64,000 nucleotides of DNA, from NCBI RefSeq assembly GCF_002975275.1, contig NZ_PCOQ01000007.1:124001-188000 (forward strand), in the 5' to 3' direction. The DNA comes from Achromobacter sp. MYb9 (GTDB lineage: Bacteria; Pseudomonadota; Gammaproteobacteria; Burkholderiales; Burkholderiaceae_B). Positions 60,434-64,000 of this stretch are shown here, piece by piece; position 1 is the first letter of the stretch, and each line of letters starts with the position of its first letter. A model generated the notes under the pieces. It made no database searches and was not told where the DNA came from. It worked only from the letters and a program-made list of their open reading frames with translations. Both the position numbers and the translations under genes were made by a program.

Positions 60434-61321
60434 ATGCCACCGCTACACAACGAAGGTCATCGCCAAGACACCTGCACGCTGGGGACCAAATCGGTCAGAC
60501 GCATGGGCTACGGCGCGATGCAACTGGCCGGCCCGGGCGTCTTTGGCCCGCCGCGCGACCGCGACGCGGCGCTGGCCGTGCTGCGCGAAGCCGTGGCCAA
60601 CGGCGTCAATCACATCGACACCAGCGACTTCTATGGGCCGCACGTCACCAACCAGATTATTCGCGAGGCGTTGTCGCCTTACTCGGATGACCTGGTGCTG
60701 GTGACCAAGATCGGGGCCCGGCGCGGCGAGGATGCCTCCTGGATACGCGCGGATGGCGCGGCCGATCTGGAAAGCGCGGTCGAGGACAATCTGCGCAATC
60801 TGGGGCTGGACGTGCTGGAGGTGGTGAATATGCGCATCATGTTCGGCGTGCACGGGCCCGAGGAAGGGTCGATCGCCGAGCCATTGTCGGCGCTGATCAA
60901 GCTTCAGCAACGCGGCCTGGTGCGGCATATCGGCTTAAGCAACGTCACGCCCGCGCAGGTCCAGGAAGGCGGTGGGCTGTGCGACATCGTCTGCGTGCAG
61001 AATCAGTACAACCTGGCGCATCGCCACGACGACGCGCTGATCGACGCGCTGGCACGGGACGGCATCGCCTATGTGCCGTACTTTCCGTTGGGCGGCTTCA
61101 GCCCATTGCAATCCGCCACGTTGACCGAGGTGGCGCAGCGGGTGGGCGCGACGCCCATGCAGGTGGCGATCGCGTGGTTGTTGCAGCGCGCGCCGAATAT
61201 CCTGGTCATCCCCGGTACGTCGTCCGTGGCCCACCTGCGCGAGAACCTGGCTGCGGCGACCCTGGTGCTGCCGGCAGCGGAAATTCAGGCCTTGGACGGG
61301 ATCGGACGCTCGGCCGGCTGA
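60434..61321 (+). CDS. Aldo/keto reductase, YdbC-like
   Basis: A 295-residue NADPH-dependent reductase fold. The catalytic Asp and Tyr appear in HIDTSDFYGP and the Lys in VLVTKIGA; the usual His is replaced in VVNMRIMFG. That loss is shared by the YdbC-like subgroup and may limit simple carbonyl reduction. The C-terminal cofactor region is LVIPGTSSVAHLRENL. CAGGAGATC precedes its ATG. A short GGAAAG...CTTTCC hairpin lies upstream at 60395-60413. It lies after the terminator of the sulfur island and may be independent of it. Confidence 0.85.
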   Translation: MPPLHNEGHRQDTCTLGTKSVRRMGYGAMQLAGPGVFGPPRDRDAALAVLREAVANGVNHIDTSDFYGPHVTNQIIREALSPYSDDLVLVTKIGARRGEDASWIRADGAADLESAVEDNLRNLGLDVLEVVNMRIMFGVHGPEEGSIAEPLSALIKLQQRGLVRHIGLSNVTPAQVQEGGGLCDIVCVQNQYNLAHRHDDALIDALARDGIAYVPYFPLGGFSPLQSATLTEVAQRVGATPMQVAIAWLLQRAPNILVIPGTSSVAHLRENLAAATLVLPAAEIQALDGIGRSAG

Positions 61322-61345
61322 TGCGTGTCCGCGGCTGCCGAAGGG

Positions 61346-62719
61346 CTACACCATGGCCAGCAGGTCGTCGACGTGGACCATCAAATCGCGAACCTGGCGC
61401 AGCATTGGATACTGGTGCAGCACCGGCGCCCACTGAGGGGATTCCAGCAATTGCCGCCAGACGGGTTCCAGTGCCGAGGGATCTGGCTGCTGCCCAGCCT
61501 CCAGCCTGCACGCATAGTCCACGCTGGCAGGCGCCGAAAGCAATTGCATCCGGCTGGCGGCGCTAAGCAGACGCGGCGCGGCGTCGGCCGGCGCATCGCA
61601 GCAATAGAGCACCGTGCCATTCAGCCCGGGCGAATCGGTCGGCAGGGCGCGAAGCGATGCGCCGCGCAGGTTCACGATTCCTTGCCGGGTCTGGAACGGA
61701 TAGACGATGTGTGATTCGGCGTGCGCAAGCAGCCGCAAGCCGCGCTGAAGCCGGGGCAGGTCGGCGGTGGCGGCATCCACCGACGCCTTGGCTTCAATCA
61801 GCAGACAGACGTCCCAGACCGGCGTGGCGGCGGCCGTGCAAGTCTGGCGCAGCAGCACGGCGTCCCATTCGCTCTTGGCGCGTTCCGAGCTGGCGGGGAT
61901 GGACGAGGGCACCAGCATCGCCGTCACCACGCGATAACGCGCAGGGTCGCCTTCGGCGTGGTTCAAGCGCTGGGCCAAGGCGTCCAGCGCTTGCGTGGCC
62001 AAGGCTTCGACGGCGGCGCCACGGCGCTGGGCCGCTGAGCCTTGCGCGGCGGCGCCGGGGCTTCCCGAGCGCGGGCCGTGGCGGTCCCAGAGAGATTGAT
62101 ATTGCCGCACCTGCGCATCCGGCGCCAAGGCGTCCAGGCGCTGCAGGCGCTCCAGCGCCTGATCATCCAGCAGCCGGGCCAGCGCTCGCTGGACGGAGGG
62201 ATCAACCACCTTGTCCGGCACGGCGCGCAGTCGGCGCGCAGCGTCACGCAACGCCGTCCAGGACGCCGTGGAGACTGCCGCTTGCAGCGGCGCCAGGGCA
62301 TCTCGGTCCGGGCCCGGCGCCATGCGTTGCAGCTTGGCGGGATGGGCGATCGCGTTGGCCGCGGCATGGATTTGGCGGCGGTCCTGGTCGGCGACGGCGG
62401 ACAGCGACGCGAATTCACGCACCTGCGGCGCGCGATGCCGCAGCACGATGGCCTGGAAGGCCGGGTCTCCTTCTTTCGCGCGCATGGCCTCGTGGATCAG
62501 CTGGGCCAACGCGCGCAGGAAGTCCTGCCGGGTCGCGGCGTCCGGGGCAACGCCTCGAGCCAGCGCCTGGCGTGCGTGCTCGACCGTCGTGGCAAGCAGG
62601 GTAGCCGGACCGGCATTCGGTGCTTGCGTTGCCGCCTCGGGCGTGGACGGCACGCGGTAGCGGCGCGCAACGGTGCGGAGAATCGTGTCCAGCAACGGTG
62701 GGGAGGGCGGCAGCGGCAT
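61346..62719 (-). CDS. Protein with PD-(D/E)XK-nuclease-like motif set
   Basis: A protein of about 457 residues. The first half is helical and Ala/Arg/Gln-rich without a known domain. The second half has, in order, RRGAAVEALATQAL (Glu about 246, as in helix 1 of the fold), SEWDAVLL (Asp about 294) and, after a strand, VCLLIEAKASV (Glu317, Lys319). This Glu ... Asp ... ExK order is the core of PD-(D/E)XK nucleases. No toxin, restriction or phage neighbour explains it. Numbering counts from a TTG at 62743; ATG 62719 is the reported start. Some databases may carry a wrong name for relatives. Confidence 0.55.
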   Translation of the reverse strand: MPLPPSPPLLDTILRTVARRYRVPSTPEAATQAPNAGPATLLATTVEHARQALARGVAPDAATRQDFLRALAQLIHEAMRAKEGDPAFQAIVLRHRAPQVREFASLSAVADQDRRQIHAAANAIAHPAKLQRMAPGPDRDALAPLQAAVSTASWTALRDAARRLRAVPDKVVDPSVQRALARLLDDQALERLQRLDALAPDAQVRQYQSLWDRHGPRSGSPGAAAQGSAAQRRGAAVEALATQALDALAQRLNHAEGDPARYRVVTAMLVPSSIPASSERAKSEWDAVLLRQTCTAAATPVWDVCLLIEAKASVDAATADLPRLQRGLRLLAHAESHIVYPFQTRQGIVNLRGASLRALPTDSPGLNGTVLYCCDAPADAAPRLLSAASRMQLLSAPASVDYACRLEAGQQPDPSALEPVWRQLLESPQWAPVLHQYPMLRQVRDLMVHVDDLLAMV

Positions 62720-62839
62720 GGGCGAGCATTGGCGGTCAGGCAATGACCGCAGTGTCGCATGAAGCGGGCATCGGCTGACGGGTAGCGCAATGCGCGATCA
62801 CGGCTTGAGCGCCGGGCCGCAAGCCCGCCGCGTCACGCG

Positions 62840-63328
62840 TTACTTGAACATCGCTGCGTTTTCTTCCAGCACGGCGTCGGCGCATTGCGCGTCCAGATTG
62901 CCGCCCGGGGCGCCTGCCACGCCGATCGCGCCGATGACGCTGGTGCCGGCCTTGACCGGCACGCCGCCGCCCAGCAGCAGGAAACCGGGGATGTCGGTCA
63001 GATTGGCTGCGCCCGGATTCTTCTGCGCGTTTTCCATCATGGTCAGCGTCGGGGTCTTGGCCGAGACGGCGGTGAAGGCCTTGGCGCGGCTGGCTTCGAT
63101 GGTGTGCGGGCCGGCGTTATCGGCGCGTGCAAAGGCCTTGAGCAGGCCGGCGCGGTCCACGACCGAGGCGCTGACGTTGTAGCCCTTGGCCTGGCACGCG
63201 GCCACGGTGGCGGTGGCCAGCTTTTGCGCATCGGCCATCGACAGGTTGCTTTCGTTCAGCACGGCGGCATTGGCGGCGCCGGCGAAAGCCAGGGTGGACA
63301 TCAAGGTGGCAAGCGAGAAACGGGTCAT
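62840..63328 (-). CDS. GlcG/HbpS-family exported protein
   Basis: A 162-residue protein with a signal peptide (LATLMSTLAFAGAANA). The mature part has the GlcG/HbpS pattern: LSMADAQKLATATVAACQAKGYNVSASVVDRAG, then ASRAKAFTAVSAKT and GGGVPVKAGTSVIGAIGVAGAPGG. Relatives bind haem or cobalamin or accompany glycolate metabolism. AAGGAC lies before ATG 63328; an upstream start at 63352 would disrupt the signal. Secretion to the periplasm is expected. Next to a response regulator, so they could be functionally linked as in HbpS-sensor systems, but this is speculative. Confidence 0.85.
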   Translation of the reverse strand: MTRFSLATLMSTLAFAGAANAAVLNESNLSMADAQKLATATVAACQAKGYNVSASVVDRAGLLKAFARADNAGPHTIEASRAKAFTAVSAKTPTLTMMENAQKNPGAANLTDIPGFLLLGGGVPVKAGTSVIGAIGVAGAPGGNLDAQCADAVLEENAAMFK

Positions 63329-63397
63329 GGTCTGCGTCCTTTTCGGGAACATTCGGTAGGAGCAGTCAGTGTGGCCAAAACCCGCGGTGGGCGGTAT

Positions 63398-63435
63398 ACG
63401 CCCGAATACGCGGGCGTCTCCGTAGCGCTACGGAG
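63398..63435. other. Tandem palindromes between response regulator and GlcG-like genes
   Basis: ACGCCCG-N6-CGGGCGT (63398-63417) is followed directly by an exact 18-base palindrome CTCCGTAGCGCTACGGAG (63418-63435), which covers the stop codon of the response regulator. They may be a terminator without T-tract, or a regulator site for the gene at 63328. Confidence 0.45.
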
Positions 63436-64000
63436 GACCGGGGTCCAGCAACGTGGCGTACTGGCGGATCAGTTGCGCCAGCGAATCGGCTTCCAGCTTG
63501 GCGAAGACGTTGGCGCGGTAGGTTTCCACCGTGCGCGGCGACAAGTCGAACTCGCGCGCGATCTCTTTGTTGCTCATGCCTTGCACGACGCGTTCCAGCA
63601 CCTCGTGTTCGCGCCCCGACAGCCGCGCCAGCCGTTCGGCGGCGGCTTGCGTCACGGCCAGGCGCTCGCGGCTGGCGATGTGGGTGCGCACGGCGGCCTG
63701 CACGGCGTCCAGGAACACGTCGTCATCCACGGGCTTTTGCAGGAATTCCATGGCGCCGCCCTTGAAGGCGCGACGGCACAGGTCGACGTTGGCGTGGCCG
63801 GTCAGCATGACCACGGGCAAGTCGGATTGTTCGGCCAGCCGGCTCAGCACGTCCAGTCCGCTGATGCCGGGCATGCGGATATCCAGCACGACGCAGCCGA
63901 TGGCGCTGGGAACCAACTGCGCCAAAAAGGCCAACGGATCGCCGAAACCGGCGCTGCGCAGGCCGACGCTGCGCAACAGCAGCGCCAGCCCGTCCCGCAC
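63428..64000 (-). CDS. FixJ/NarL-type response regulator (5' end outside window)
   Basis: A two-domain response regulator, missing its first residues at the window edge. The receiver domain shows the phospho-acceptor Asp in CVVLDIRMPG, the Thr in VVMLTGHAN and Lys in FLQKPVDD. The output domain is a LuxR-type HTH: LSGREHEVLERVVQGMSNKEIAREFDLSPRTVETYRANV region, about 125-170. It resembles FixJ/TodT/StyR. The partner histidine kinase is expected upstream, beyond the window. Confidence 0.92.
   Translation of the reverse strand: MRDGLALLLRSVGLRSAGFGDPLAFLAQLVPSAIGCVVLDIRMPGISGLDVLSRLAEQSDLPVVMLTGHANVDLCRRAFKGGAMEFLQKPVDDDVFLDAVQAAVRTHIASRERLAVTQAAAERLARLSGREHEVLERVVQGMSNKEIAREFDLSPRTVETYRANVFAKLEADSLAQLIRQYATLLDPGPP

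Overview
The window is 64 kb of GC-rich chromosomal DNA with tightly packed genes, and it looks like an Achromobacter or close Alcaligenaceae relative (Betaproteobacteria, Burkholderiales). The main reasons are five stand-alone Bug-type periplasmic receptors (TctC family), many LysR/GntR/AraC regulators each beside a small catabolic unit, and amino-acid and sulfonate-type ABC transporters typical of that family. No rRNA, tRNA, CRISPR array, insertion sequence, phage gene or origin was recognised. The leftmost and rightmost genes are cut by the window edges.

Layout. 1-6 kb: end of an MHS-type MFS transporter, an acetylpolyamine amidohydrolase-like enzyme and a LysR regulator, facing an AapJ-type binding protein with an unusual single-chain AapQ-AapM permease and no ATPase. 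6-14.4 kb: class V PLP enzyme, O-acetylhomoserine sulfhydrylase (MetY), AraC regulator, then a coupled operon of AhpD-like protein, acyl-CoA-dehydrogenase-like flavoprotein and a sulfonate/nitrate-type ABC importer with a Tat signal. 14.4-18.3 kb: exported proteins, a terC-uspA pair and a collapsed NhaR-like LysR gene. 18.2-27.7 kb: sugar-acid region with a GntR regulator, an IlvD/Edd dehydratase resembling L-arabinonate dehydratase, an RraA-like aldolase, a DapA-like enzyme, a second GntR regulator, three Bug receptors and a LysR regulator. 27.7-32 kb: a divergent Tgl-type transglutaminase homologue, two unknown proteins and an MFS transporter. 32-35.3 kb: VOC protein, two Hsp20 genes behind a sigma-32-like promoter, cupin and GNAT genes. 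35.5-49.2 kb: a collapsed TauE/SafE gene, LysR/RidA pair, exported proteins, Bug receptors, a D-2-hydroxyacid dehydrogenase, an FMN alpha-hydroxyacid oxidase with its LysR, pyroglutamyl peptidase and an alpha/beta hydrolase.

49.2-60.4 kb is the most coherent accessory system. It holds two tandem solute-binding proteins, a class I aminotransferase, two permeases, an ATPase, a thiol-dioxygenase-like cupin, a cystathionine beta-lyase-like C-S lyase, a VOC protein, a CysB-type regulator, and a 735-residue protein fusing a thiol-dioxygenase-like cupin to four rhodanese domains. I read it as a scavenging route for a sulfur-containing amino acid: import, C-S cleavage, thiol oxidation and sulfur handling. 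The substrate is not known. A short AT-rich motif (CATATNNA...) recurs upstream of this operon, of two later units in the island, and of the class V/MetY unit 43 kb away. It may be a shared sulfur-response site.

60.4-64 kb: an aldo/keto reductase, an orphan protein with a PD-(D/E)XK-nuclease-like motif set, a GlcG/HbpS-like exported protein and a truncated FixJ-type response regulator. Two genes (18.0 and 35.5 kb) survive only as discontinuous pieces of their ancestors, so local deletion seems to be trimming this accessory DNA.
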